A stretch of 64,000 nucleotides of DNA, from assembly GCA_945865535.1 (NCBI GenBank), contig CAMBDW010000009.1:1-64000 (forward strand). Direction: 5' to 3'. The notes beneath the pieces are model-generated. The model made no database searches and had not been told where the DNA came from. It saw only the letters and a program-made list of their open reading frames with translations. Position numbers and translations under genes: made by a program. The stretch comes from Chryseobacterium gleum. GTDB lineage: Bacteria > Bacteroidota > Bacteroidia > Flavobacteriales > BACL11. Of the stretch, positions 44,966 through 55,462 are shown in pieces (within the stretch, counting starts at the first letter, position 1; each line of letters starts with the position of its first letter).

Positions 44966-47215
44966 ATGAAAAAACTATTTTACTTTTTAACAGCAATGTT
45001 TTTAATTATGGGAGCTATGGCTCAAAACCCTGGAGATACTATTGTTGTGCAAACTTTTGATTACAGCATGACATATGGCCAAGCATGGGGGCCTCCAAGA
45101 GATACAATTGCTCATTTTCCTAACAATCCTAATCTAACCTTTGAAAAGATCATTATGTCCTATAGCATGAGATGTAAAAATGGTCTAGTAAATACTAGCG
45201 GGGGGAATAATATTGCTTGCGGTGAATGGGATTATAATTGTCATACATATATACATGACTCTACAAGAATTGATTCTATAATGCACAAAACTCCAAGTCA
45301 TACAATAACTGGTCTTGCTACAAGCCTATACTACAGTTCAGTTCCTGTATACAATTACTTTTATACTCTCAATTCTTTAGGATCAATAGTGCTTGATTCT
45401 ATTGTAACAGATGCTGATACTATTGTTGAATTTGGGATTTCTGCATTCCCAGGAACTCTAAATCATGATGTAATTGATACGCTATCAACCAGTTTTTACT
45501 GGCAGCCATATAGCTATACTTACGATACAAGCGGAAATATTATAGCTATCGATACTGTTACAATTAGCGGGATGATAACTATTACTGATTTGGTCTATTA
45601 CAAGAGATATCCTATGGCATTTCAAATAATGTCTTTTGTAACTCCTTATGGTATTGGTCTTGATCTAGGTACTAATGGAAAAACCTGGTATTTTGATGTC
45701 ACAGATTATGCTCCTGTATTTAAAGGTCCTAAGCGGATAACTGTAAGTGGAGGTGGAGAATGGCAAGAAGATATGGATATTAAATTTTTATTTATTGTAG
45801 GAACTCCTACTAGAAATGTACTGGAAATGCAACAAGTATGGAGGCCACAAGAACATGGATACAATACCATTATGACTAATAATGCTTTTGAGCCAAGAAA
45901 TGTGTTAATCCATCCAAATGCATCAGCATATAAGTTAAGAACTACAATTACAGGCCATGGCCAGGAGGGCGAATTTATTCCCCGGAATCATTATTTAAAT
46001 ATAGATGGTGGAGCTCAAGAATATATTTGGCCGGTTTGGACAGAGTGTGCAGAAAATCCTATTTACCCTCAAGGTGGAACATGGATTTATGATAGAGCTG
46101 GTTGGTGTCCAGGTCAAGCCTCTGATGTAAGAGAGGATGATATTACCCAATTGGTAACTCCAGGACAAATTCATAATATAGATTATGGGGTAAGTAGCGC
46201 TGCAGGAAACTCAAATTATTGGGTAAGTAGTCAATTGGTTAGTTACGGGGATCCTAATCACTCTTTAGATGCTTCTATTATTGATATTTTATCTCCTACC
46301 AATCAAATACTACACGTGCGAACTAACCCCCTATGTTCAAAGCCTAAAATTACAATACAAAATACTGGGAATACACCATTAACTTCACTACAAATTGAAT
46401 ATTGGGTTAACGGAGCTACATCACATGAAATGTATCAATGGAATGGAAATCTTAATTTTCTTGAAAAAGAAGAGGTTGAATTGCCTGACCCTGCTTCTTT
46501 ATGGAGTAATATAGCTGCTAGTAATAATTTGTTTCATGCTAAAATTGCATTACCTAATAATGCAAGTGATCAGTATTATTTAAATAATGTTGTGAGCTCT
46601 AGTTTTGAATCTGCGCCTACATATCCAAATACCTTTGCATTATGGTTTCAAACAAATAGTGGTGTAGTAAATTCATTGACTCAAGTCTCCGAATCTTCAT
46701 GGGAATTCTTTGACAGTAATGGGAATTCAATATATTCTAGTGGTGACTTAATCTCAAATACACAATTTAGAGATACGCTAACATTTAATAACGGTTGCTA
46801 TATTTTTAAAGTCACTGATACAGATGATGATGGATTCGATTTTTGGGCAAATAATGATGGCGGTGGAATGGCTAGATTTCGTGAGATTGGAGCAAGTTGG
46901 CTAAAATCTTTTGATGGTGATTTTGGGAGATTTATTCATCATGAATTTAGAGTAGAAGATGCCTTATCCAATTCTGAAATTAATACTTTAGATTTTACAA
47001 TATTTCCCAACCCAGCAACTAATGAAATTATCATAACTGGCGATTTTACAAATTTATCAAAACTTATTTTAAAAGATAATCTTGGTAGAATTGTAAGTGC
47101 TATTAATATAGATAAAAATAATACTACTCATAAAATTGATATTAGAAATTTGGCAAAAGGAATTTATTTTATATCCATTGATAACAAAGTAATCGAAAAA
47201 GTAGTAAAACAATAA
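44966..47215 (+). CDS. PNGase F-related secreted protein with T9SS sorting domain
   Basis: 749 residues. Signal peptide (MKKLFYFLTAMFLIMGAMAQ); about 25-400 resembles peptide-N-glycosidase F-type paired jelly-roll domains (CGEWDYNCHTYIHDSTRIDSI; RNVLIHPNASAYKLRTTITGHGQ; WDYDRAGWCPGQASDV-like segment WIYDRAGWCPGQASDV). An Ig-like region follows, then a T9SS type A domain from about 675 (FTIFPNPATNEIII ... YFISIDNKVIEKVVK). True PNGase F removes N-glycans from glycoproteins; whether catalytic residues are kept here was not established, so 'related' is all that can be said. Confidence 0.78.
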   Translation: MKKLFYFLTAMFLIMGAMAQNPGDTIVVQTFDYSMTYGQAWGPPRDTIAHFPNNPNLTFEKIIMSYSMRCKNGLVNTSGGNNIACGEWDYNCHTYIHDSTRIDSIMHKTPSHTITGLATSLYYSSVPVYNYFYTLNSLGSIVLDSIVTDADTIVEFGISAFPGTLNHDVIDTLSTSFYWQPYSYTYDTSGNIIAIDTVTISGMITITDLVYYKRYPMAFQIMSFVTPYGIGLDLGTNGKTWYFDVTDYAPVFKGPKRITVSGGGEWQEDMDIKFLFIVGTPTRNVLEMQQVWRPQEHGYNTIMTNNAFEPRNVLIHPNASAYKLRTTITGHGQEGEFIPRNHYLNIDGGAQEYIWPVWTECAENPIYPQGGTWIYDRAGWCPGQASDVREDDITQLVTPGQIHNIDYGVSSAAGNSNYWVSSQLVSYGDPNHSLDASIIDILSPTNQILHVRTNPLCSKPKITIQNTGNTPLTSLQIEYWVNGATSHEMYQWNGNLNFLEKEEVELPDPASLWSNIAASNNLFHAKIALPNNASDQYYLNNVVSSSFESAPTYPNTFALWFQTNSGVVNSLTQVSESSWEFFDSNGNSIYSSGDLISNTQFRDTLTFNNGCYIFKVTDTDDDGFDFWANNDGGGMARFREIGASWLKSFDGDFGRFIHHEFRVEDALSNSEINTLDFTIFPNPATNEIIITGDFTNLSKLILKDNLGRIVSAINIDKNNTTHKIDIRNLAKGIYFISIDNKVIEKVVKQ

Positions 47216-49129
47216 ATGAAATATTGCAACTCATTAACCGAGTATTCTCGGTTTAAAACAAGAGAGGTAAAAGTCGGTAATATTGGTATTGGCGGGAACA
47301 ATCCTATTCGCATTCAATCCATGACCACCACAAGCACTATGGATACTGAAGCAACTATAGCAGAATCTATTAGAATGATAGAAGCAGGTTGCGAGCTTGT
47401 TCGGATTACGGCACCCAGCAAAAAGGAAGCTGAAAATCTAAAAAATATAAAAGATGGGCTGGCAAAAAGAGGGTATTATAATCCAATAATTGCAGATATA
47501 CATTACACTCCAAATGCAGCTGAAATTGCGGCTAAAATAATTGATAAAGTAAGAGTAAACCCCGGTAATTATGTCGATAAAAAGAAGTTTGAAATCATTG
47601 AATATACGGATGTCACTTACAATGCAGAAATTGATAGGATAAGAGAAAAATTTACTCCGCTTGTGAAGATTTGCAAACAGCACGGAACCGCTATGCGAAT
47701 TGGCACAAATCACGGATCTTTATCCGATAGAATTTTAAGCAGATATGGAGATACTCCAAAAGGAATGGTGGAATCCGCAATGGAATTTTTGCGTATTTGC
47801 CGTGATCAAGATTACCATCAAATTGTCCTTTCTATGAAAGCCTCTAACACTAGAGTTATGGTCCAAGCCTATAGATTATTAGTTGCTGAAATGATAAAAG
47901 AAGGCATGGATTATCCGCTTCATTTAGGTGTAACAGAAGCTGGAGAGGGAGAAGATGGCAGAATTAAATCAGCAGTGGGAATTGGAACACTTTTATCAGA
48001 TGGAATTGGAGATACAATAAGAGTTTCATTAACGGAAGCTCCAGAATTTGAAATACCCGTTGCTCAAAAATTACTTGCTCATTTTAATGGTATTGAAAAT
48101 CACGAAAAGATTGATCAGATTACAGAAAATCCTCTCCACTCTTTTGATTATCAAAGAAGAGAAACTAATGAGGTTCTAAATATTGGAGGTGGAAATGTGC
48201 CAATTGTATTGGCTGATTTTTGCTTTAAAGAAAAAATTACAGCAGCATCTTTTTTTGGTATAGGCTCTAACTATTCAGTTCCTTTAGATAAATGGCACAT
48301 TAGTGATATGGCAGCAGATTATGTATTTGTTGGAAATCATGATTTAGATTTTGAGGTTCCTGGAACTTTAGGAGTTATTTACAATTACCAAAAGTGGAAA
48401 GAACACAAAAAAGGATTCCCGTTTTTAACCGTGAATAATTATTTAGATGAAAATGACTTATCAAAAAAACTAAATATAGTTTATGTCTGCTTAGAAGATT
48501 TAACTGAGGAACTCTTTACAAAACTAAAAAAAGATAAAACGGCTGTTTTAATTACAGATACCTATAACCCAAATGGGGTTGCTGAACAAAGAAAACTTTT
48601 CACCGAACTTATGAATAAGGGAATTAAAACTCCTGTTATTATTGGAAGGGCTTATGAAAACTTGGCAGAAGATCAATTACAACTTTCTGCAAGTTGTGAT
48701 TTTGGAGCCCTCCTTTTAGATGGATTAGGAGATGGAATATTTATTGCGACTGAAAATTGCGGATCCAGCCAATCTGTAAATTCCTTAGGATTTGGCATAT
48801 TGCAAGCAAGCAGAACAAGAATTTCGAAAACTGAATATATCTCCTGTCCTTCTTGCGGGAGAACACTATTTGATTTACAAGAAACTACAGCAAAAATCCG
48901 TAAAGAAACAGATCATTTAAAAGGAATAAAAATTGGGATTATGGGCTGTATCGTAAACGGACCTGGAGAAATGGCAGATGCTGATTATGGTTATGTAGGA
49001 ACAGGCCCCGGCAAGATAACCCTCTACAAAGAACAAACTATTGTAGAAAAAAATATTCCAGAATCAAAAGCTGTAACAGCCCTAATAGAGCTTATTAAAA
49101 AGCATGGAGATTGGGTGGAGAAAAACTAA
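47216..49129 (+). CDS. ispG: 4-hydroxy-3-methylbut-2-en-1-yl diphosphate synthase, long form
   Basis: MEP-pathway [4Fe-4S] enzyme converting methylerythritol cyclodiphosphate to HMBPP. 637 residues, the long form also found in plants and chlamydiae, with an extra domain of about 250 residues between the TIM barrel ([28 protein letters not shown]) and the Fe-S domain. Cluster cysteines lie in [11 protein letters not shown] and [11 protein letters not shown]. It begins right after the stop of the preceding T9SS gene with no gap. Supplies isoprenoid precursors for polyprenyl synthase and menaquinone. Stop codons overlap with purT. Confidence 0.95.
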   Translation: MKYCNSLTEYSRFKTREVKVGNIGIGGNNPIRIQSMTTTSTMDTEATIAESIRMIEAGCELVRITAPSKKEAENLKNIKDGLAKRGYYNPIIADIHYTPNAAEIAAKIIDKVRVNPGNYVDKKKFEIIEYTDVTYNAEIDRIREKFTPLVKICKQHGTAMRIGTNHGSLSDRILSRYGDTPKGMVESAMEFLRICRDQDYHQIVLSMKASNTRVMVQAYRLLVAEMIKEGMDYPLHLGVTEAGEGEDGRIKSAVGIGTLLSDGIGDTIRVSLTEAPEFEIPVAQKLLAHFNGIENHEKIDQITENPLHSFDYQRRETNEVLNIGGGNVPIVLADFCFKEKITAASFFGIGSNYSVPLDKWHISDMAADYVFVGNHDLDFEVPGTLGVIYNYQKWKEHKKGFPFLTVNNYLDENDLSKKLNIVYVCLEDLTEELFTKLKKDKTAVLITDTYNPNGVAEQRKLFTELMNKGIKTPVIIGRAYENLAEDQLQLSASCDFGALLLDGLGDGIFIATENCGSSQSVNSLGFGILQASRTRISKTEYISCPSCGRTLFDLQETTAKIRKETDHLKGIKIGIMGCIVNGPGEMADADYGYVGTGPGKITLYKEQTIVEKNIPESKAVTALIELIKKHGDWVEKN

Positions 49130-50286
49130 TCTACTTTTATTTTAGAAGCTACCTTTTTTGCTTTTTTAACTAACTCAGTAGTACTTTGAGAGCCATAAGC
49201 AAGAGCTACGGCCATTCTTCTATAGGGTCTTGTAGTGGGCTTTCCGAAAACTTTAATGTCTGTATTTTTAAAATTAGACGCTTCTACCAAGCCAGTAATA
49301 ATTGGAAAATTACTATTTTGTTTATCCGCCAATACCACAGCAGAAGCTCCATTTCTTACAAGCGAAATTTCCAAAACAGGAATTCCTAAAATGGCACGAG
49401 CATGCAATTCAAATTCTGAAAAATTTTGTGTTCCTGCAAGAGTAACCATGCCTGTATCGTGGGGTCTAGGTGATAGTTCGGAAAAATAAACCCCACTTTT
49501 TCCAATAAAAAATTCTACCCCCCAAATTCCACTACCCCCAAGTGCTTTAGTTACTTTATCTGCTATTTCTTGTGCAGCTTTTAAATGAATAGCGTCCATT
49601 TGCATAGGCTGCCAACTTTCTTGGTAATCTCCCCTTTCTTGCCTGTGCCCAATTGCAGGACAGAAAAGGGTTTTTCCATTATTTTGTGTGAGGGTTAAAA
49701 GTGTAATTTCATAATCAAAATCAATAAATGATTCTACTATTACTTCCTTTAAATCTCCTCTTGATCCCAACATGGCATAATCCCATGCTTTTTCAATATC
49801 GGCCTCTGTTTTAATTACAGATTGCCCTTTTCCAGAGCTTGACATTAGTGGTTTCACCACACAGGGCATTCCAGTAAATGCTACCCCTTTTTTTAATTCC
49901 TCATAAGAAGTGGCGTATTTATATTTTGCCGTTTTAACACCTAAATCAATAGCTGCTAAATCTCGAATCGCTTTACGGTTCATAGTAAAGTTAGCTGCCT
50001 TAGCAGAAGGAATGACCTTAAAACCTTGTTTTTCATAAGCATAAAATCTTTCGGTTCTGATGCTTTCTACTTCAGGAACTATAAAATCTGGCTGATGTTT
50101 TGCTACAATTCTGTCTAATGCTTCCCCATCTAACATATTGATGACCTCAAATTCATGAGCTACTTGCATTGCAGGAGCGTTTTCATAATTGTCTACTGCA
50201 ATTACATATTGGCCTAATCTTTGCAGAGCAATAACCACCTCTTTTCCTAGCTCTCCAGATCCTAATAACAGTATTTTCTTTCTCAT
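49126..50286 (-). CDS. purT: Formate-dependent GAR transformylase
   Basis: ATP-grasp enzyme (386 residues) that formylates glycinamide ribonucleotide with formate in purine synthesis. The start at 50286 ([21 protein letters not shown]) is chosen because an earlier in-frame start adds a hydrophobic stretch lying in the neighbouring gene. Visible segments: [22 protein letters not shown], and [22 protein letters not shown]. Last gene of the mqnC-ribE-nucleotidyltransferase-purT series, one base after its neighbour. Confidence 0.93.
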   Translation of the reverse strand: MRKKILLLGSGELGKEVVIALQRLGQYVIAVDNYENAPAMQVAHEFEVINMLDGEALDRIVAKHQPDFIVPEVESIRTERFYAYEKQGFKVIPSAKAANFTMNRKAIRDLAAIDLGVKTAKYKYATSYEELKKGVAFTGMPCVVKPLMSSSGKGQSVIKTEADIEKAWDYAMLGSRGDLKEVIVESFIDFDYEITLLTLTQNNGKTLFCPAIGHRQERGDYQESWQPMQMDAIHLKAAQEIADKVTKALGGSGIWGVEFFIGKSGVYFSELSPRPHDTGMVTLAGTQNFSEFELHARAILGIPVLEISLVRNGASAVVLADKQNSNFPIITGLVEASNFKNTDIKVFGKPTTRPYRRMAVALAYGSQSTTELVKKAKKVASKIKVD

Positions 50287-50287
50287 G

Positions 50288-51187
50288 CTAAATCCAAAGA
50301 TTTTTTGGATAAATCCTATCAGCAATACACTGATTAATTGCAGCAACAGCCATAGGCTTGTCTTCTTTATAAGTTACTCCAAACCAATTATCATTAGTTG
50401 GAATTACACGTACAGCCATTTTTCCACTTGCAATCATATCCGTAATAATATTAGGAATATAATACTCAGCAGTTGGATTATCAGTATTTGCTCTCATAAA
50501 ATCATGTAATCCTTTCTCAATCTCGGAAAATATACAAGGATGAAAGCCCCAATAATTCATAGAAACGCTTGCGTTTTTATCCACAGTGCCTAATGGCTCA
50601 TCAGTGCCAACATTATAATTTACAACTCCATTTTGTACTGCAATTTTTGTTCTTTCAATAACCTCAACTAAGTTATTGTCAGCATCTACTTCACATACCC
50701 CTCTATTAACTGTCCCGTGCTCAGAAAGAGTATTGTGCAAAGTATATCCTACCATGGCCATTAAAAATGGAGAGCAATCCTGAGTTAAAAAATCAGCAAT
50801 GAGCTTAAACGAACCTGCTCCATAATAATCATCAGCATTAATTACGGCAAATGGCTCACTAATTACATCTTTAGCAACTAGAACAGCATGTGAAGTTCCC
50901 CAAGGTTTTGTGCGCTCCACAGTAGCAATACCTGGCACTTTTACATTTACCTCTTGATACGCATACTCTATTTGAATTTTATCGGCAAACTTATCAAAGC
51001 GAGAACGGAATGCCTCATCAAATTCTTTTCTAATAACAAATACAATTTTCCCAAAACCTGATTTGATAGCATCATATATTGAGTATTCAATTATTGGCTC
51101 CTGATTTGGGCCAATTCCATCTATTTGCTTTAATCCGCCATAACGACTTCCCATTCCAGCTGCTAAAATCAATAGAGTTGGTTTCAT
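50288..51187 (-). CDS. Sugar-phosphate nucleotidyltransferase
   Basis: 299 residues. The N-terminal [19 protein letters not shown] is a variant of the nucleotidyltransferase GxGTR motif. Also [20 protein letters not shown] (metal/nucleotide site) and NVGTDEPLG. It resembles a Bacteroidota family of putative sugar nucleotidyltransferases; the sugar and nucleotide are unknown. Three bases after ribE and one base before purT, all on one strand. Confidence 0.75.
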   Translation of the reverse strand: MKPTLLILAAGMGSRYGGLKQIDGIGPNQEPIIEYSIYDAIKSGFGKIVFVIRKEFDEAFRSRFDKFADKIQIEYAYQEVNVKVPGIATVERTKPWGTSHAVLVAKDVISEPFAVINADDYYGAGSFKLIADFLTQDCSPFLMAMVGYTLHNTLSEHGTVNRGVCEVDADNNLVEVIERTKIAVQNGVVNYNVGTDEPLGTVDKNASVSMNYWGFHPCIFSEIEKGLHDFMRANTDNPTAEYYIPNIITDMIASGKMAVRVIPTNDNWFGVTYKEDKPMAVAAINQCIADRIYPKNLWI

Positions 51188-51190
51188 AGT

Positions 51191-51778
51191 CTATAAATTT
51201 TTTATGAACATTTTTGATATATACTTTCCTAATATATCATATTCTACATTCACCAAGGCGCCCACTTGAATGGTGTGCAAATTAGTATGCTTAAAAGTAT
51301 AAGGGATAATAGCAACTGAAAATGAGGTGTCTTTAGAATTTACAACAGTAAGACTTACCCCATTTATGCAAACAGATCCTTTTTCAACCGTAATATTATC
51401 TGAGTCTTTATGCTCAAAAGTTAAAATATGAGAGCCGTTATCTTCTTTTACTTGCTTGCAAATTGCCGTTTGATCTACATGCCCCTGTACCATGTGTCCA
51501 TCAAGTCTTGCTCCCATTTGAATGCTTCTTTCTAAATTTACTTTACTGCCTACTTCCAAAAGCCCAAGATTAGTTTTTTGTAAAGTCTCATTTATTGCCG
51601 TAACCGTATATACATCAGCATCAATAGCAACCACTGTTAAACATACCCCATTATGAGCTATTGATTGATCAATTTTCAATTCATGAGTCATTAGGGATTT
51701 TAATGAAAAATGAATATTGCTTGCTTGCTTTTTAAGAGCAACAACTTCAGCTACTTCCTCTATTATTCCTGTAAACAT
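51191..51778 (-). CDS. ribE: Riboflavin synthase, alpha chain
   Basis: Dismutates two lumazine molecules into riboflavin. 195 residues of two repeated lumazine-binding domains: MFTGIIEEVAEVVAL with AHNGVCLTV in the first, and GHMVQGHVDQTA with KGSVCINGVSLTVV in the second. Supplies flavin for many enzymes. Three bases after mqnC. Confidence 0.95.
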   Translation of the reverse strand: MFTGIIEEVAEVVALKKQASNIHFSLKSLMTHELKIDQSIAHNGVCLTVVAIDADVYTVTAINETLQKTNLGLLEVGSKVNLERSIQMGARLDGHMVQGHVDQTAICKQVKEDNGSHILTFEHKDSDNITVEKGSVCINGVSLTVVNSKDTSFSVAIIPYTFKHTNLHTIQVGALVNVEYDILGKYISKMFIKNL

Positions 51779-51781
51779 CTA

Positions 51782-52903
51782 TCAATAATTTATAACCTGT
51801 TCAACCATTTTTGGCATTTCTCTTTTCTCATATAACTGATTTCTTAGCTGAGGAGCAAATCCAGCTTCTTTAATGCACTTTTGCATACTATTTGCGGTAA
51901 ATCTATGAGGGGCTCCTGCTGCTGAAACTACATTTTCTTCAATCATAATAGAACCCATATCATTTGCTCCTCCATGCAATGTAAGTTGGGCAGTATCTGC
52001 TCCAACAGTAAGCCATGAAGTTTGTATATTTTTAATATTAGGAAGCATAATTCTGCAAATGGCAACCATTCTTAAATACTCATCAGAAGTTACATTATTA
52101 TTAATGCCTTTTACTCTTTGTAAGAGAGTCCCGTCATCCATAAATGGCCATGCAATAAATGCTAAAAAACCATTTTCTTTTTCTGGTTTTTGAGATTGCA
52201 CTTCTCTTATTCTAACTAAATGATCGAAACGCTCCTCAATAGTTTCAATATGACCAAACATCATAGTGGCGGATGTAGTTAAGCCAATTTGATGAGCCAC
52301 TTTCATAATATCCAACCACTCCTGTCCTGAACATTTCCCTTTGGAAATCAATCGCCTTACTCGATCGCTTAAAATCTCTGCCCCAGCTCCTGGCATACTA
52401 TCCATTCCTGCTTTTTTAAGAGCAGTAAGTGCTTCTAGGTGTGAATAACCTCCAATTTTACAAATATGAGCCACCTCAGGAGGGCCAAGAGTATGAAGCT
52501 TTATATTGGGATAAAGTGCTTTTAGATCTCTAAAAAGTTGTGTATAATAATCCAGTCCCAAGCCAGGATGATGACCTCCTTGTAATAACAATTGATCCCC
52601 ACCATATTCTATAGTTTCTTCAATTTTTACTTTGTAGGTTTCTAAATCCGTAATATATACTTCTTCATGCTTAGGATGACGAAAAAAATTACAGAATTTG
52701 CAATTAGCCGTACAGGCATTAGTGGTGTTAACATTACGATCAATCTGCCAAGTAACCACATTTCCGGGAACCTGAAGTTGTCTTAATTCATTTGCTACAA
52801 ACATCAACTCGGCAGTTGGAGTATTTTCAAATAAAAATTGCCCTTCCTCTGCTGATAAAAATTCTTTTTTTAATGCCCTATTAAGCAATTGCTTACTATC
52901 CAT
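51782..52903 (-). CDS. mqnC: Dehypoxanthine futalosine cyclase (radical SAM, menaquinone pathway)
   Basis: Radical-SAM enzyme of the futalosine route to menaquinone. The start at 52903 (MDSKQLLNRALKKEFLS) follows the promoter element; an earlier start at 52939 would overlap it. The 373-residue product has the cluster motif CTANCKFCNF, LLLQGGHHPGLGLDYY, and the MqnC-typical GGANDMGSIMIEENVVSAAG. The related MqnE is less likely given that last segment. Menaquinone is the probable acceptor for the complex I encoded at 9-19 kb. Confidence 0.9.
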   Translation of the reverse strand: MDSKQLLNRALKKEFLSAEEGQFLFENTPTAELMFVANELRQLQVPGNVVTWQIDRNVNTTNACTANCKFCNFFRHPKHEEVYITDLETYKVKIEETIEYGGDQLLLQGGHHPGLGLDYYTQLFRDLKALYPNIKLHTLGPPEVAHICKIGGYSHLEALTALKKAGMDSMPGAGAEILSDRVRRLISKGKCSGQEWLDIMKVAHQIGLTTSATMMFGHIETIEERFDHLVRIREVQSQKPEKENGFLAFIAWPFMDDGTLLQRVKGINNNVTSDEYLRMVAICRIMLPNIKNIQTSWLTVGADTAQLTLHGGANDMGSIMIEENVVSAAGAPHRFTANSMQKCIKEAGFAPQLRNQLYEKREMPKMVEQVINY

Positions 52904-52912
52904 AAATTTACT

Positions 52913-52920
52913 TAGTTTTG
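52913..52920 (+). promoter_or_regulatory. Candidate -7 promoter element of pepA
   Basis: TAGTTTTG, 24 bases before the pepA ATG. It lies within the short divergent gap next to the opposing mqnC element. Confidence 0.5.
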
Positions 52921-52926
52921 TGTCTT

Positions 52927-52934
52927 CAAAATTA
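52927..52934 (-). promoter_or_regulatory. Candidate -7 promoter element of the mqnC operon
   Basis: Minus strand TAATTTTG, 23 bases upstream of the mqnC ATG. The pepA element on the other strand is only 6 bases away, so the two transcription units have overlapping divergent promoters. Confidence 0.5.
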
Positions 52935-52944
52935 CACATTTTAT

Positions 52945-54366
52945 ATGAAGACGCTCATCAAAAAGAAAACAACAATTTCTGATCAAGATAATTTAATCCT
53001 TTTATGCGATTTAAAAAGTAAATTATCTGACTTCCCACTATCTAAACAAGAATTAGATTATATTAAAAAAGAACAAAAAGACAAAAAAGAAATTGTAGCA
53101 ATAAATCAATACAGAAGACACATTTTTGTAATACTTCCTAAGCAAGAAAAAGACGCAAACAAAAATGCTGAAAACTGCAGAATGCTGGGAGATAGTCTTG
53201 CTGGAACCTTAAAAGATGAGAGTGCCGCTTTAATTATTGATCTTAAAGAAAATCAAACTGAAGCTATGCAAATTGCTGAAGGAATAGCCCTTTCAAATTA
53301 TACTTTCACAAAACACAAAACAGACCCAAAACCAAATAAATTAGAAACCATCTATTTGTGCAAAAACTCTAATCAAAAAGATATTGCTGAATTACAAAAT
53401 ATTATTGATGCCGTTTACTTTACAAGAGACTTAATTAACGAGCCTTTTTCGCATCTTAGCGCAAAAGATTTAGCAAATGCAGCGGTAAAATCAGCCAAAA
53501 AATATGGAATCAAAACTACAGTATTAAATAAAAAAAAGATTGAAGCCTTAAAAATGGGAGGGCTTTTAGCGGTAAATAAAGGCTCTATTGACGAACCTAC
53601 ATTTACAATTATGGAGTGGAAACCAAAAAACGCCAAAAATAAAAAACCTATTGTTTTAATAGGAAAAGGTATAGTGTTTGATACTGGTGGATTAAGTTTA
53701 AAGCCAACTCACAATTCTATGGATTTAATGAAAATAGATATGGGAGGTGCTGGCACTGTAATTGGAGCTATGCAAGCAATTGCAGCAAATAAATTGCCAA
53801 TATATGTAATTGCTTTAACTCCAGCAACTGACAATAGACCATCAGGAAATGCTTACGCTCCTGGAGATGTAATCACTATGCATGATGGCACAACAGTTGA
53901 GGTATTAAATACGGATGCGGAGGGGAGATTAATTCTTGGTGATGCCCTTAGTTTTGCAAAAAAATACAACCCTGAATTAGTAATTGATCTAGCCACTTTA
54001 ACAGGAGCTGCAGTAGCTGCAATTGGACATTACGGAATTGTGAGTATGCATGAGGGCGCAGAAAAAGAACATACAAGACTAAAAGAGACGGGAGATTATA
54101 TGCATGAGCGTTTAGCTGAAATGCCTTTTTGGTCAGATTATGATGAACTTATCAAATCCGATATTGCTGATATTAAAAACTTAGGCGGGCCTCATGCTGG
54201 GGCAATTACAGCCGGAAAATTTCTAGCTCATTTTGCCGATTATCCTTGGATCCACTTAGATATTGCAGGACCAACTTATACCCAAACAAAATACGGCTAC
54301 AGAGGTAAAGGTGCGACAGGAATGGGGGTAAGATTGTTGTATCAATTCATTAAAAACAGAGCATAA
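52945..54366 (+). CDS. pepA: Leucyl aminopeptidase (M17)
   Basis: Zinc/manganese aminopeptidase, 473 residues: an N-terminal domain to about 170, then the catalytic domain with IGKGIVFDTGGLSLKP, MKIDMGGAGTVIGAM and the signature NTDAEGRLILGDAL. ATG 52945 is chosen over 52918, which lies inside the promoter element. Overlaps pdxA by one base. PepA proteins in some bacteria also bind DNA; nothing here indicates that. Confidence 0.92.
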   Translation: MKTLIKKKTTISDQDNLILLCDLKSKLSDFPLSKQELDYIKKEQKDKKEIVAINQYRRHIFVILPKQEKDANKNAENCRMLGDSLAGTLKDESAALIIDLKENQTEAMQIAEGIALSNYTFTKHKTDPKPNKLETIYLCKNSNQKDIAELQNIIDAVYFTRDLINEPFSHLSAKDLANAAVKSAKKYGIKTTVLNKKKIEALKMGGLLAVNKGSIDEPTFTIMEWKPKNAKNKKPIVLIGKGIVFDTGGLSLKPTHNSMDLMKIDMGGAGTVIGAMQAIAANKLPIYVIALTPATDNRPSGNAYAPGDVITMHDGTTVEVLNTDAEGRLILGDALSFAKKYNPELVIDLATLTGAAVAAIGHYGIVSMHEGAEKEHTRLKETGDYMHERLAEMPFWSDYDELIKSDIADIKNLGGPHAGAITAGKFLAHFADYPWIHLDIAGPTYTQTKYGYRGKGATGMGVRLLYQFIKNRA

Positions 54367-55397
54367 TGAACAAAATTAAAGTAGGTATTTCAATAGGAGA
54401 TTTAAACGGAATTGGCTTAGAAACAATCATAAAAACTTTTAAAGATAGTCGAATGATGGATTTTTGCACTCCAATAGTATTTGGTTCTACAAAAGTTGCT
54501 TCTATCCACAGAAAGGCAATTGAAATGCAAGACTTTAATTTTAATATCATCAATACTATTAAAGATGCCAATCCTAAAAAAGCAAATTTATTAAATCTCT
54601 GGAATGATGATATCGAAATTAATTTTGGAACGGCAACTACTAAATCTGGAGAGCTTTCATTCGATTCTTTAAAAAGAGCATCAGAGGCATTAAAAAATAA
54701 TGATATTGATGTGCTAGTTACTGCCCCTATTAACAAAGCTTCAATTCAGGAGAAAGTAACTAATTTTATTGGCCATACTGAATTTTTACAAGGGAATTTT
54801 GAGGGAGAATCTTTAATGATAATGGTAAGTGAAAGAATGAAAGTAGCGTTTGTAACCGGTCACGTTCCCTTAACGGAAGTAAAAAAATCAATTACTATTG
54901 AAAATATCATTTTAAAAACTAAAAAATTAAATATTTCTTTAATTCAAGATTTTGGTATTAGACTACCAAAAATTGCTGTATTAGGACTTAATCCTCATGC
55001 CGGGGAAAATGGATTGCTTGGAGGGGAGGAAAATGAATCCATTATTCCTGCGGTTAAAAAACTAAAAGAAGAAGGCATTATGGCTTTTGGGCCTTACCCT
55101 GCCGATAGTTTCTTTACAAGCAAAAATTTAGAAAATTTTGATGGAATACTCTCAATGTATCACGATCAAGGATTAACTGCTTTTAAAACCTTATCTTTTT
55201 CGGATGGGGTAAACTTTACCGCTGGTTTAAATATCATAAGAACATCACCCGTACATGGTACGGCATATGAGATTGCGGGGCAAGGAATTGCAGATGAAAG
55301 ATCATTTAGAGAGGCTGTATTTATGGCTTGTGATATTTACAAAAAAAGAACAGAGTTCAAACTATTAAATGAGAATCCTTTAGTTTTTAGTAGCTAA
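54366..55397 (+). CDS. pdxA: 4-hydroxythreonine-4-phosphate dehydrogenase
   Basis: Vitamin B6 (DXP-dependent) pathway enzyme, 343 residues. Typical segments: VGISIGDLNGIGLETIIKT, VTAPINKASI, FIGHTEFLQ (metal His), LGLNPHAGENGLLGGEE, and SMYHDQGLTAFKTLSF with GLNIIRTSPVHGTAYEIAGQG. Coupled to pepA by a one-base overlap. PLP made here serves enzymes such as Kbl. Confidence 0.95.
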   Translation: MNKIKVGISIGDLNGIGLETIIKTFKDSRMMDFCTPIVFGSTKVASIHRKAIEMQDFNFNIINTIKDANPKKANLLNLWNDDIEINFGTATTKSGELSFDSLKRASEALKNNDIDVLVTAPINKASIQEKVTNFIGHTEFLQGNFEGESLMIMVSERMKVAFVTGHVPLTEVKKSITIENIILKTKKLNISLIQDFGIRLPKIAVLGLNPHAGENGLLGGEENESIIPAVKKLKEEGIMAFGPYPADSFFTSKNLENFDGILSMYHDQGLTAFKTLSFSDGVNFTAGLNIIRTSPVHGTAYEIAGQGIADERSFREAVFMACDIYKKRTEFKLLNENPLVFSS

Positions 55398-55432
55398 ATA
55401 TAAACTTAATACTGTAAATAGTAATAAATTTA

Positions 55433-55449
55433 TATATTTGCACCCCTTT
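55433..55449 (+). promoter_or_regulatory. Promoter element of the DUF177-rpmF-fatty-acid operon
   Basis: TATATTTG (TAnnTTTG) at 55433-55440 followed at once by CACCCCTTT, 16 of 17 bases identical to the rplM promoter region on the other strand at 25105-25121. The first ATG is 14 bases after this block. Confidence 0.55.
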
Positions 55450-55462
55450 AAAATTCAGCAGA

